A program made the translations under genes and the position numbers. The notes below the pieces were generated by a model. That model was given only the letters and a program-made list of their open reading frames with translations, searched no databases and was not told the DNA's origin. A stretch of DNA of 64,000 nucleotides from Polysphondylium violaceum (taxonomy: Eukaryota > Evosea > Eumycetozoa > Dictyosteliales > Dictyosteliaceae). Numbering within the stretch: the first letter of the stretch is position 1; each line of letters begins with the position of its first letter. Shown here piece after piece: positions 34,330 to 43,887 of the stretch. The stretch covers positions 1 through 64,000 of the forward strand of contig AJWJ01000031.1 in assembly GCA_000277445.1 (NCBI GenBank), in the 5' to 3' direction.

Positions 34330-35035
34330 TTATTGAATGATACAATATGATTTTGGGGGTGGAGCACTCGAGGTTGGTTTTGCATTGGTAAAATTTGGAT
34401 CATTGATCTTTTTATAAAACAAAGCTTTTCCAACTTCATCAAACATTTGATGAACATTGATGTTTTCTTTGGCAGAGATTTCATAGTATTTTGCTGCATT
34501 GTCTTGTGCAAATTGAATTGCTTCTTCTCTACTGATTACTCTTTTACTCTCCAAGTCAATTTTGTTACCGACAATATACACTTCATGTATACATTCACTG
34601 GTATGTGGAATACCTTTTAATTCTTCTTTTACATAATTAAATGATTCCCTATCAGTGACATCAAACAATACAAAAATTGCACTTGCATTTCCTACATTGA
34701 ATTGTGTATGAATTCATTAGTGTTATTATAATTGGTCGCCAACAATGATGATTATATATCATTCTATACATACTATAAAATGTGTGAGGTGTTGATCTAA
34801 ATCTCTCACAACCTCTATATTTATCCCACATTTGCAAACATAGTCTATAATTTGGGTCAAGATCATCGATATATTTGATTCTAAACTCTACTCCAATGGT
34901 GATTATATGTTGATTTTCAAATATATTATCAGCATATCTTAATAAAGTTTTTGATTTTCCTGATTGGCTTCCACCAAGTATTAAAAACTTTATTATTACT
35001 CTTTCTTTTTCCTGTGTATTATTATTATTTGCCAT
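34330..35035 (-). CDS. Rab/Ras-like small GTPase with altered G3 motif
   Basis: Two exons: 34774-35035 and 34330-34691; 207 residues, intron 82 bp. G1 is present as GGSQSGKSKTLLRYAD (P-loop GxxxxGKS). The effector region has ITIGVEFRIKYIDDLD. G4 is GNKIDLES and G5 is EISAKENIN. Between them LQMWDKYRGCERFRS stands where Rab proteins have LQIWDTAGQERFRS. The DTAGQ signature is replaced, one residue is inserted and the catalytic Gln is gone. HTFYRNASAIFVLFDVTDRESF restores the Rab pattern across the splice site. The C-terminus SYCIIQ is a CAAX-like single-Cys prenylation box rather than the double Cys of most Rabs. Intact reading frame and splice sites argue for a functional but probably GTP-locked or non-hydrolysing GTPase. 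The overall best match is the Rab branch. Confidence 0.88.
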
Positions 35036-35252
35036 AACTTTAATTTAAGTCTATATTATTTTCTGTATATGATTATTACATTCCTATTTATATGATGAAG
35101 GTTGGTAAAAATTGAAATGTTTGCAAATAATTTTTTGAAAAAATTTAATAGTGTTTCATTGAAAATAAATCTAGGAAAATAGAAATAATGAGAATGAATA
35201 TTCAAAAAGATATGTGGATGTGTTTAAAATGAATTAAGTGAAACTATTTAGC

Positions 35253-35483
35253 TTAATATAGTATTTTTTGAATTATTTTGATTGAATAAACATAAAGGGT
35301 AATACTGGCTAGACTAATTCTTTTAATCTTATCACTATTACATTTGAATGATGTCAATGACAATGGTAAAATATTACTATTTAATGGGTTGGTGTAGTGT
35401 GCCTTATTTATTGATAATGATTGGAGTGTTGATGGTAGTCTACCATTGTGTATATAATTATTAAAACTCTCTCGTATTACCAA
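35253..35483 (-). pseudogene. truncated FNIP-repeat fragment
   Basis: An open stretch of 76 codons without an ATG near its 5' end, bounded upstream by a stop. Its sequence has two FNIP-type units: NGRLPSTLQSLSINKAHYTN, then PLNSNILPLSLTSFKCNS. These fit the LPxxLxxLxxxxxxNxPL pattern of the dictyostelid FNIP family (compare the full-length protein at 54461-56224). It has no partner exons on either side. It lies against the fossil transposase on one side and runs into the duplicated upstream flank of the Rab-like gene on the other. Best read as a fragment of a once larger FNIP gene. Confidence 0.5.
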
Positions 35484-35500
35484 CTCTTTTTATTTATTTC

Positions 35501-36034
35501 ATGAACTATATCAAAAATAATGATCTATCCAAGCAATTGACTGGAGTGCCAACTGATATATTAAATGTTATATCAGATGCCTATGAAAAAATACATTATA
35601 AACAGAATAAATTATCTAGTGAAGCACTTCTTTTAACCTTACCTTATCGTCATTATCCAAGTATGCTCCTCCTTGCTACTATATTCCAAATAAGCAAACA
35701 TAGTGCCCATAGAATTAAGAATAAGGTCCAAACGTTTCTCTATACACTATTCAAGCCAGAGATAACAATGATGGATCCCAAAAGAAGTCTAGAAGAGGGC
35801 CATCTTTTTGAGCCACCAAAATTGACCTTTATTTCTTATTTTGGATGGAACAGAGCAACCTTGTAACAATTCAAAAAATGTTCTCAATAATAACCTATTT
35901 TATTCAGCAAAAAAAAGCAGCATTCAATTAATATAGTAATTGGCTGCAAAACTTATGGAAGGATATTGTATTTATCTCAATCATATCCAGGGAGTATTAA
36001 TGATTTGGAAATTATTAACCGTCTTTTGGCTTGA
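35501..36034 (+). mobile_element. fossil DDE_Tnp_4 (HARBI1/PIF-like) transposase fragment
   Basis: The first open frame (35501-35866) carries ALLLTLPYRHYPSMLLLATI and FQISKHSAHRIKNKVQTFLY. This is the helix-turn-helix that precedes the catalytic domain in DDE_Tnp_4 transposases (pattern LxxLRHYPTxxxLAxxFGISKSTxxRI). Shifting by one frame near 35,845 gives DGTEQPCNNSKN, which fits the first catalytic-Asp region (DGTExPI). After an A run at about 35,911 the original frame continues with KKKQHSINIVIGCKTYGRIL and YLSQSYPGSINDLEII. That is the canonical K-K-x-H-x-x-N...YPGSxHD block. The third catalytic residue region is absent. At least two frame changes and several stops break it. I see no terminal inverted repeats. 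Eukaryotic PIF/Harbinger origin is likely; a bacterial IS5-type source is not excluded. Confidence 0.75.
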
Positions 36035-36302
36035 ATAAAACGTTTAGTCATAATGCTTTTTAAACAAAACCTTATATTAAAAAAAGACAATGGTAAAAAT
36101 TATCTTATGAAATTTTAAAAAAAAAAATAGTTAAAAAAAAATTTAAAAAAAAAAAACAGAAAAAGTTTGTCATGAGTTTCTAAGAATATTGAATTTCTTG
36201 TTAGAAGTGTAAATGTAAAAAAGATATTAAAAAAAATATGGGTTGATTTGTTTTTTTAGTTTTCAATATTTGTATACAAATATTTATATATATACACTTT
36301 TC

Positions 36303-37997
36303 ATGGATATGAATTCAACACAAACAACACAAACACAAATACAAATACAAATACAAACAACAACACAGCAACAAGACACAAATAGTCAAAAAGCAAAGAA
36401 ATATGATATCAATTATGTGAAAGATACACCAGAGTTGGTCTTATTCTGTGGACCACCCAATTGCGGGAAAACAATATACTATGATATGCATTATAAGAAA
36501 ACACATACTAGAGTATCTGCTCAAGAGTTGTTTAAGAAATATAGAGATAATAATAGTAATAACAACAATAATAGTAGTAGTAATAATAGTAATGAACAAG
36601 AGAATGGTACAATTTCATTTAGACAAATAATCAATAACTTTGTTTTAAAAGAACTAAGTGAAGGCAAGAATGTAGTTATAGATGATAACAATCATTTAGC
36701 AACCATTAGAGAATCATATGTAGCTGCACTGGCCCGTACTAGAATACCTGTTTCAAAGATAATTTTGATAAACTTTCATCCTAGTGGTGGTGAACTACAA
36801 CTAAACTGGGCTCATACATGGTCACTTTGTGAAAGATCAATGCTCCTTGGTATGATGGATTCTATATCTTTAAAAGATAAAATAGATAATGAACAACAAC
36901 AACAAATAGATACTACATTAGAATTGGAGCAATTTAAATTAGAATATAAAGAACCAAACAAATATCAAGAATGTATCACTTATATTAAGGATATTACAAC
37001 TCCTCTTTTCTTTACACACTATTCACCTTTATCCTCATCGTCACAAGATTCAATTTCATCAGCATCACCATCACCTCCTTTGTTGCCAAAGTTTAAAAAC
37101 AAAGGTTTGTTTATAGATTCTAAATGTTTAATAGAGTTTAGTAAAGATCCTAGCAGTGGTAATAATAGATATAAAGTTGGATTAAAAGACAATGTCCATT
37201 TAGCTATTAAAGATTGGATAGATGTCAGTGGAACGAGTCGTCGAGTTATTGTTCTCTTGGAAGAGGTATCATTGTTTCCTTCAGCTATAGAGTTGGACAG
37301 TCAGGTCCAACATATCCACGAATATAGGGAAAAGATTAAAGAATCATTGTCACATTTGTCGCAATTGGTTGAATTCCCAATCTACTATTTCGTTTGCCCC
37401 AAAGACACACAAGAGAATGATTTCTTTAGACTACCTCGACTGGGCATGATTGCATGGGCACAACATAGACATAAATTGTGTTTATCAAAATCGATTATCA
37501 TACTTGAAGACTCTGATGTCAAATTGATAGGCTCGCTTCCCTTTGACATTTGTTTAGAGAGTAAATTCTTTAGCAGCAGTAATTCATGGAAACCAGACAA
37601 CAGAATCATCAACAACTTGATTGAAAACTCAAACAACATTCCATCATTCTTGGAAAACATTCAATTCATTGATCAAAGTGATTCTCCCAATGCCATTCTC
37701 TATGAATCCGAGAGAGGATTCCCACTGTTTAACAAGTTTAAGAATAATTTAGCCAATTCAAACTTTAAACTGAATCAAAACCATTTGATAATCACTGAAG
37801 AATCATTACAAACAAACAAGATTCATGGTGGATTCTTTCCAAACACTACAATCATTGCCAACGAAGAATTACTTAATCAGCCATCCTTGGATTTAGATCA
37901 AATCATCGAGGATGATGATTTAAAACCAACTCATAGTAATATTCAAAAAGGACAAGATAATAATGATATGAAAGGAATAATAGAAGTATCAACAAAC

Positions 37998-38084
<87 letters not shown>

Positions 38085-39179
38085 GAAGAAAAAGAACAAG
38101 ATATTAAATTACAATATATGACATCGGCATTTATGAAAGACATTGGTATTGATAGTGCATCCATTGATCGTGGTATAGATTACTTTAGAGAAAACAAGAT
38201 ATGCTCATTTAAAATAGATAGAGTTAAACAAAGTACTGCAGACAACTCTATCATTCAAGTATTGGCTCAATGTAAAGGTACTGTTCCAACACCATACACT
38301 ATAACAATTAAACTTAGAAATACTCTCAACGCTGCTGATAATGAAATCAATACCAATGTTGTTGGTACAACATGTTCTTGTCCAAATGGCTCCAGAACCT
38401 ATGGTAAATGTAAACATATTGTTGCATGTTTACAACTATGTAATGACAAATATGCACCCAAGCCAACAGTCATTAAAACACCAAACAAACTATCACCCCC
38501 ATCATCCAACAGTGGCTCACCATCACCAAACAAATCACCATCTCCCTCTAGAAGACTACCAAAATGGATGGACTCACCCTCACCCTCACAACCAACCAAA
38601 ACATCTCCATTAAAAAGAACATCAAATCTTTACTTTCCACCAGAAAACAAACATCGCAAAGTTAATTTATTTAAACAAGAACTTCAATTTGAATCACCAA
38701 CTCCAGTAAATAGTCCGATCAAAAAAGTATATAATCCCAAATCTCAACCAATACAACAACAACAGGAAGAAGATAAACTATCATTTGATTTTGGTGATTA
38801 TGACGATGAGGGTTATGATATTCAACCAATCAAACAAATAATAACCAGCGACAAACATCCAATTTTAATTAAATTGGAGGAAAGTCAAGAAAGCGAGAAA
38901 AAGAAAGGACAAGAATTTATCGACAGAGTATTTATTAATCAAAAGAAATCAAAGTTACAATCAATGTTGGAAAATGAAAAAGATCAAGATATCAATAATA
39001 ATAATAGTTTAGATGATGAATTTAATGTACCAAGAACTAAATCAGAAGACCATTTATTATCTTTTTTAAATATTCAAAAATCACAAGCAAATTTCGATTT
39101 ATTAAACACCCAAGCAACGCCTTCCTCAAGCCAATATCTCAACAACAACAATACACAAACTTTTAATATCTTTAAATAA
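36303..39179 (+). CDS. polynucleotide-kinase-like P-loop protein with degraded HAD-like segment and SWIM zinc finger
   Basis: Single exon, 958 residues from the first ATG at 36303. Residues about 43-195 form an AAA_33/PNK-type kinase: ELVLFCGPPNCGKTIYYD (Walker A at 50-57), EGKNVVIDDNNHLATIRESY (the Asp-containing strand), VSKIILINFHPSGG and WSLCERSMLLG. Residues about 265-420 start GLFIDSKCLIEFS. They continue with RRVIVLLEEVSLFPSA, FPIYYFVCPKDTQENDFFRL and SKSIIILEDSDV, the strand order of the HAD 3'-phosphatase of PNKP, but the DxDxT nucleophile motif is lost. A 30-Asn run (37995-38084) separates this from a SWIM zinc finger at about 688-712 (TTCSCPNGSRTYGKCKHIVA). A Ser/Pro-rich, phosphorylation-prone tail follows. 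A DNA/RNA end-processing or nucleic-acid-binding role is inferred. The HAD reading is my least certain call. Confidence 0.82.
37995..38084 (+). repeat. (AAT)n coding repeat, 30 Asn
   Basis: Starts AAC AAT, continues as AAT units and ends with AAC, all read as Asn in the kinase-SWIM gene. It is in frame and sits between domains. Prone to length change, as are most poly-Asn tracts in dictyostelids. Confidence 0.97.
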
Positions 39180-39763
39180 ACAATAATTGTACAAATATAT
39201 ATGATGAAAAAATAAATTTATTTTTATTTATTGATCTTTTGGAATATGAGTTATTTTACATTTAGTATTGATAGTCGTATGGATATCCATTTACCATTAC
39301 ATTTGGCTGTATAAATGCTGGTGGTGGTATTGGCCTAGAGGGAATCAGTGCAAGATAAAAAAGCACCAGAGGACAAGAAAATAAAATCCAATCTTTTCCA
39401 AGAATGTGACAAGATAGTACAAAAAAAAGCTCTTTTTTTTGCGAATAGGTGCAATTTCAATAGATCAAATGGATGTGAATGAAAAATAAAAACGTTGAAA
39501 GTGGATGAGGAGAAAAAAATAAATTCCCCGACATCAATGTTTTCAAAATTTTTGTTAATAATCGTTGTTTGTCCACTATATGCCCTCAACACATTTAGCC
39601 TATCTATCCTCTGAACTCAGTGTTTTCATTGTAAATCTATTACAGTTTCAAATAATGCTAATTAATTAATTTCCTTTTCATAATAACCAGAATGTCACAA
39701 AAAAAAAAAAAAAATTAAAATTCGTTAATTTGAAGTTCATTCTATTTATTTTGTAAATACAAC
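39180..39763. other. intergenic, 584 bp
   Basis: Between the kinase-SWIM gene and the NCA2-like gene. It holds polyadenylation-type AATAAA sequence near 39,210, A runs at 39,697-39,713 and a T-rich block. On the minus strand a short exon-like stretch ends at about 39,270, but I could not connect it to any upstream exon (see rejected items). Confidence 0.5.
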
Positions 39764-42313
39764 ATGAGCCACACTACACATAACAAAGCAGCCAATATAA
39801 AGAGATCGATCAGTGATTTAATATCAGTGACACAATGGTCGGTTCCATTATCCCTCACTCATGATAACATTGATCATGAAATAGATCAAAATCTATTAGA
39901 TGTCATTAATCAACTAAGAAATAGAATATCAATTACTACAAGTAGTAGTGAAAAGAAGACTAATAATGATAGTGATAGTAATAGTGATAATAATCAATTA
40001 ACTAGAAAGAAAGTAAAATCAGTTATATCATCATCAAGTAACAACAATAGTAGTAACAAGTATTACAGCACTATCGGTGAAAAAAGTTTAGATGAACCTC
40101 TTACCTCTTTGAAAAAGATCAATCAGAGTGTATTAAATCAAATAAACTTGATGAATAAACTTGAAAAGGTGTTTTCAAATGTTGGTGATATAGTTTTTAA
40201 TAATGATAATGATTTCGATATAGAATCAAGTGTAAATAGCAATAATAGTAATAGTATAAAGAATATAAATAGTAGTAATAACAACAACAACAACGATACC
40301 AATGATGATCATATAGAATACAACCCATCGCTAACATATAGATTAGGAAAACAATTTGTCTTGGGTCATTTGTTTGTGGACCAAATGACCACATTACTAG
40401 ATTTTTTGTTTCTTTTATCATTGGAAATCGAATCAAATCTAGAGTATTGGGAGAGAAAGGTAGGCGATCATTCATGGTATCTCTATGAAAAGACACCTTT
40501 GTTTTGGTTTAATTATCATAGACAACAAATCACAAAACTAGTAGAGTTTGAAGATAGATTCAACAAAATGCATAATCTATCCAAAACTAAATCATTACAA
40601 CTACTTTCAACTTGCTTATCGAAATTAAATCAATCATTGGAATGGATTCAATCAAAACTATTATTTAGAAAAGTTGATAATAATAGTAATGTAGTATCTA
40701 ATCTTGAACATAGAGTTAAAGAACAACAACTAGCCAGTAAACAAGAAACAGACAGCAACAACAAAGATAAACAATACATATTACATCCAATTAAAGAATT
40801 GGATAATAGAATGAAAAGATTGGGTAAATTTGAAAAGATCACAGCCACCTCTATTGGTAGACTATGTCACATCTTGGAGAAATCTAAAGATTTTCAAAGT
40901 GTTTCAGAATTTAATACAGTTATCATTCAAGGACTCATACTACTCTATGATTTATTATTGTATTTAAATAATAGCTTTAATATAAACATTAATCAAAATA
41001 TAATAGACAACAACACCAACAATATTGATCAATTAATTCAATTATTAAGCAATAGCAATAGTAATAACAATAACAATATCTTATCTAATCAACAATTACA
41101 AGATGTACAAAAATCAATATACAAGGTATTGAATGGCAATCTATTGTTTGCCAAAGAATCAAGTGCAAAGATCTATGAACGAGTGACACAAGACTGCATG
41201 CCCGGCTATTTTAGCAGAAATTGGTTGAAATTGACGATTGGTTCGGTGGCATTGGGCATATCGATCAAGTATTCCTATGACAATGTGGACGTGTTTAAAC
41301 AGAATCTAAAGGAATACAAAACAGCCTTGATTAGATTCTACAAGGACCATCTCGAGGAACCCTTATTCAATATATGGAATGTCATTCGATACGACAAAAA
41401 GACACTCTCTGTCTCTGACCCCATCTCTTTACAATCTTCGGTCGACTCGCTCGGCAGAATGGTGGTCGACTATGCCATTGACCACAACAAGAGCGTCTCT
41501 TCCGACACCCAACTCCAAGAAAAGCTCGTCGAGTTGGCCAGTCGCGGCGACATATCGTCGGTGATGAAGTCGTATGAAAACAACATACGCGCACCCATCC
41601 AAAACCTCTTGTTTGGCGATTTGATCCGATTGATTCTGATTCAGGTGCAAAAGGAAAAAGTCGACATTGACAAGGCAATGGTGGCCATCGACAAGCTCTT
41701 GCAAGCTAATGAGCTTAACTTTCAGATCCTCGCCGCCATCCCCGCCGGCATATTCATCAGCTTGATCATATGGCAAATCAAAAAACTCCTCACCGATCCC
41801 AAAAAGACTCTGCCCTACTCGCAGACCGTCATCTTTGCCACACTCCGTAAACTCCACCGCACCCTCACCATCAGCAACAGCAGTGACTACAACAATAGCA
41901 AACAACAACAATCACTCCACGCATCCAACCTCATCCCCACCACTCTTCAACAAATGTCGCCCATTGTCACAAGCTATTTCAAGACGGTGTCATCTGCCAA
42001 CAACAGCAGAAGAAACAGTCTTGACAGCAGCGGTAGCACCACCAATGTAAATGACACCCCACTCCTCACATCTCTACAACAACAACAGCAACACCAACAA
42101 ATCTCTTTTGAACAATACGGTCTGGTGTTGTCTTGCACCTTTAAACTCAGACAACATCAGAAATCTGTCAAAGGTGCCATTGAAAACCAATGGTTCAAAG
42201 AAGATCTCTTTGATCTCGAATCTGACCATCTCCAACCAAGTGACAAAATCATTACAATCAATAGAATGTTTACTACCTATTCCTTTTTATCGAAAAAGTT
42301 GGGTAATAACTAA
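39764..42313 (+). CDS. NCA2-like mitochondrial membrane protein
   Basis: Single exon, 849 residues. Yeast NCA2 is an outer-membrane/mitochondrial protein needed for expression of mitochondrial ATP6/ATP8; plant and amoebal relatives share the NCA2 domain. Diagnostic segments lie in the C-terminal half: MPGYFSRNWLKLTIGSVALGI (membrane span), RAPIQNLLFGDLIRLILIQVQ, KEKVDIDKAMVAIDKLLQANELNFQILAAIPAG (quoted across its two blocks) and ISLIIWQIKKLL (second span). SYDNVDVFKQNLKEY lies between. The N-terminal 200 residues and several loops are Asn/Ser-rich inserts, so the protein is longer than its yeast relative. GC content rises from the AT-rich 5' third to the conserved C-terminal part. Start at the only suitable ATG. 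Family call is good; the exact molecular role is unknown. Confidence 0.85.
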   Translation: MSHTTHNKAANIKRSISDLISVTQWSVPLSLTHDNIDHEIDQNLLDVINQLRNRISITTSSSEKKTNNDSDSNSDNNQLTRKKVKSVISSSSNNNSSNKYYSTIGEKSLDEPLTSLKKINQSVLNQINLMNKLEKVFSNVGDIVFNNDNDFDIESSVNSNNSNSIKNINSSNNNNNNDTNDDHIEYNPSLTYRLGKQFVLGHLFVDQMTTLLDFLFLLSLEIESNLEYWERKVGDHSWYLYEKTPLFWFNYHRQQITKLVEFEDRFNKMHNLSKTKSLQLLSTCLSKLNQSLEWIQSKLLFRKVDNNSNVVSNLEHRVKEQQLASKQETDSNNKDKQYILHPIKELDNRMKRLGKFEKITATSIGRLCHILEKSKDFQSVSEFNTVIIQGLILLYDLLLYLNNSFNININQNIIDNNTNNIDQLIQLLSNSNSNNNNNILSNQQLQDVQKSIYKVLNGNLLFAKESSAKIYERVTQDCMPGYFSRNWLKLTIGSVALGISIKYSYDNVDVFKQNLKEYKTALIRFYKDHLEEPLFNIWNVIRYDKKTLSVSDPISLQSSVDSLGRMVVDYAIDHNKSVSSDTQLQEKLVELASRGDISSVMKSYENNIRAPIQNLLFGDLIRLILIQVQKEKVDIDKAMVAIDKLLQANELNFQILAAIPAGIFISLIIWQIKKLLTDPKKTLPYSQTVIFATLRKLHRTLTISNSSDYNNSKQQQSLHASNLIPTTLQQMSPIVTSYFKTVSSANNSRRNSLDSSGSTTNVNDTPLLTSLQQQQQHQQISFEQYGLVLSCTFKLRQHQKSVKGAIENQWFKEDLFDLESDHLQPSDKIITINRMFTTYSFLSKKLGNN

Positions 42314-42472
42314 TTCATTTACCGTAATAAATAAGCATTTTATTGTTTCATCTAAATATATAATTCTTCAAGAGTTGTGTTTTGATTGAGTATGGGGTAC
42401 TATGATTGATGCTCGGCACTATTCGTACACTATTCCCAGATTTGAAAAGGAAATAACAGCATAATTGTTTGT

Positions 42473-42982
42473 TTATTCAACCTTTCTTTGTTTTTTCTTG
42501 CATGATACAATATATGATATGATGGTTATGAGGATGAGAGATACAAGGAATGAGCCAAATATAATGATCACCAACACACCCCTACCAACAACATAGTTGT
42601 CACTGTACATTACATTAACGAGTAATGTGTAGTTTTGTTGATGATTGCTCGGGTTGTTGTGAATGTAGATCAATCCTGTTGAATAGGACTCATAGTACAG
42701 ACTTGTAAGTTTGCTTGCAAAAGAGTAGGTGTTTGATAGACGCACACCATTATCGATAGACTCTTTATCAAGAGCCACAGACAAACCATAAGCACCTAGT
42801 TTAGAGAATACCACAGGATCATTGGATTCACTAAAATGGCCTGTAATTGAATCCCTGTCTTCTGTCATTCCAAGACTGAGTTCAGAGTATTCCCCATACG
42901 ACACAAATGGAAAAATTGCATTATACCAATACAAATGCACGATAAATGTGCATGCAAGCAATATTTTGGTTATTCCTTTCAT
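42473..42982 (-). CDS. small single-pass membrane protein, unknown family
   Basis: Single exon, 169 residues, convergent with the NCA2-like gene. An N-terminal hydrophobic segment (ITKILLACTFIVHLYWYNAI) could be a signal peptide or anchor. The central part is an extracellular-type domain of about 95 residues with several N-glycosylation sequons (NYTL among them) and beta-like stretches (TGLIYIHNNP, NYTLLVNVMYSDN). A second membrane span, GVLVIIIFGSFLVSLILITI, lies near the C-terminus, followed by a short basic Lys/Arg tail (CKKKQRKVE) that suggests a cytosolic end. I do not recognise the family. A type I membrane protein is the simplest reading. Confidence 0.6.
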   Translation of the reverse strand: MKGITKILLACTFIVHLYWYNAIFPFVSYGEYSELSLGMTEDRDSITGHFSESNDPVVFSKLGAYGLSVALDKESIDNGVRLSNTYSFASKLTSLYYESYSTGLIYIHNNPSNHQQNYTLLVNVMYSDNYVVGRGVLVIIIFGSFLVSLILITIISYIVSCKKKQRKVE

Positions 42983-43295
42983 TTAGCTAGCCGTATAGAT
43001 GTTCAATGAAATTGAAAAAAACTTTGACTTTAGATAAACAAGCATTTTACTGCAATCTGCAAACGTGGATGCGATGCAGAAAAACCACGTATTAAAAAAT
43101 TCACCAAAAGTGTACAGGTGCAAACCTTTAAAAAATTGAAATTCAATTATAAATTGATAAGTAAATACCATTTCATTTGTACAACCTATCACCAATAAAA
43201 GAACGCTCATTTTACTAAAACAGTTTTGACTCATTAAATGGGATAAAATGAAATTAAAAATTTAATTAATAAATATATTATTATATATTGTGAAG
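42983..43295. other. upstream spacer of the small membrane-protein gene, 313 bp
   Basis: An 83-codon open frame at 42983-43234 (-) ends on the base before the ATG of the membrane-protein gene. It has Phe/Cys-rich composition without a domain, so I read it as leader or promoter sequence. Nothing else seen. Confidence 0.4.
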
Positions 43296-43590
43296 TTATT
43301 GATAGTTTTGAACTCCACAATGCCCAAGAGCTCCCCAATGAATCATAAGCACACTATAGAGTTGATTATTTTGATTGATACTATTCTTTTTATAATCACT
43401 CATAGAATATACTTGAAATGAATATGACCTGTTTGGGAATAAAAATATTTGTTTTAGTTTTAAATCCTTAAAACATACCATAAAGATCACCATCAAATTT
43501 AATTAAATGATCTTGTACGGAATGTTTGGCATCATTCTAATATGTAACCAATAATCTATCCTAGTTTGACAAATCCACTTTTATACCATC
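43296..43590 (-). pseudogene. possible decayed gene fragment with one intron
   Basis: Reading the minus strand, one frame gives IKVDLSN, DRLLVTY and NDAKHSVQDHLIKFDGDLYG. In-frame stops lie between the blocks. Then come a GTATGT donor, a short AT-rich intron ending in CAG, and a second exon-like block (SYSFQVYSMSDYKKNSINQN, NQLYSVLMIHWGALGHCGVQ) ending in a stop at 43296. The splice phases of the two blocks do not agree. Amino-acid composition looks like real protein, but stops and phase break argue for a relic. I do not recognise the family. Low to moderate confidence. Confidence 0.35.
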
Positions 43591-43887
43591 TCTTTAACTG
43601 ATGAGGTTGGGAATAAGTTATCCTCACTATTATTTATTACTGTAACTATTTGTAATGTTGTCAAGCTGATTAATTGATCCACCAGTGCTTTAGTGATTTG
43701 AAAACATTCAATAAATATTGTTTGTGTGGGAAACTATTATGTGGGTATTTAAATCTGTTTATTGTGACTCATTATTATTTATAAATAATAATAAATAAAT
43801 AAAAATTAATTTGATTTTTGGTTTTTTAATTTTTTTTTATATATTTCTTTTTTTTGTTTTTTATCTTTTTTCTATGTTGTGATTATC
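43591..43887. other. intergenic, 297 bp, upstream of membrin
   Basis: AT-rich, ending in T-rich tracts (about 43,815-43,870) directly before the membrin start, a common promoter feature in these genomes. No gene seen. Confidence 0.5.

Noticed and set aside
39246-39592. Exon-like minus-strand stretch ending PIPPPAFIQPNVMVNGYPYD and an adjoining frame
   Set aside because: The last stretch looks like a protein C-terminus after a CTAG acceptor. No donor or coding exon could be found before the NCA2-like gene starts, and the adjoining frame is not protein-like.
42983-43234. 83-codon frame ending on the base before the small membrane-protein ATG
   Set aside because: Phe/Cys-rich without a domain; the touching arrangement has no meaning in a eukaryote of this type. 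Probably leader sequence.
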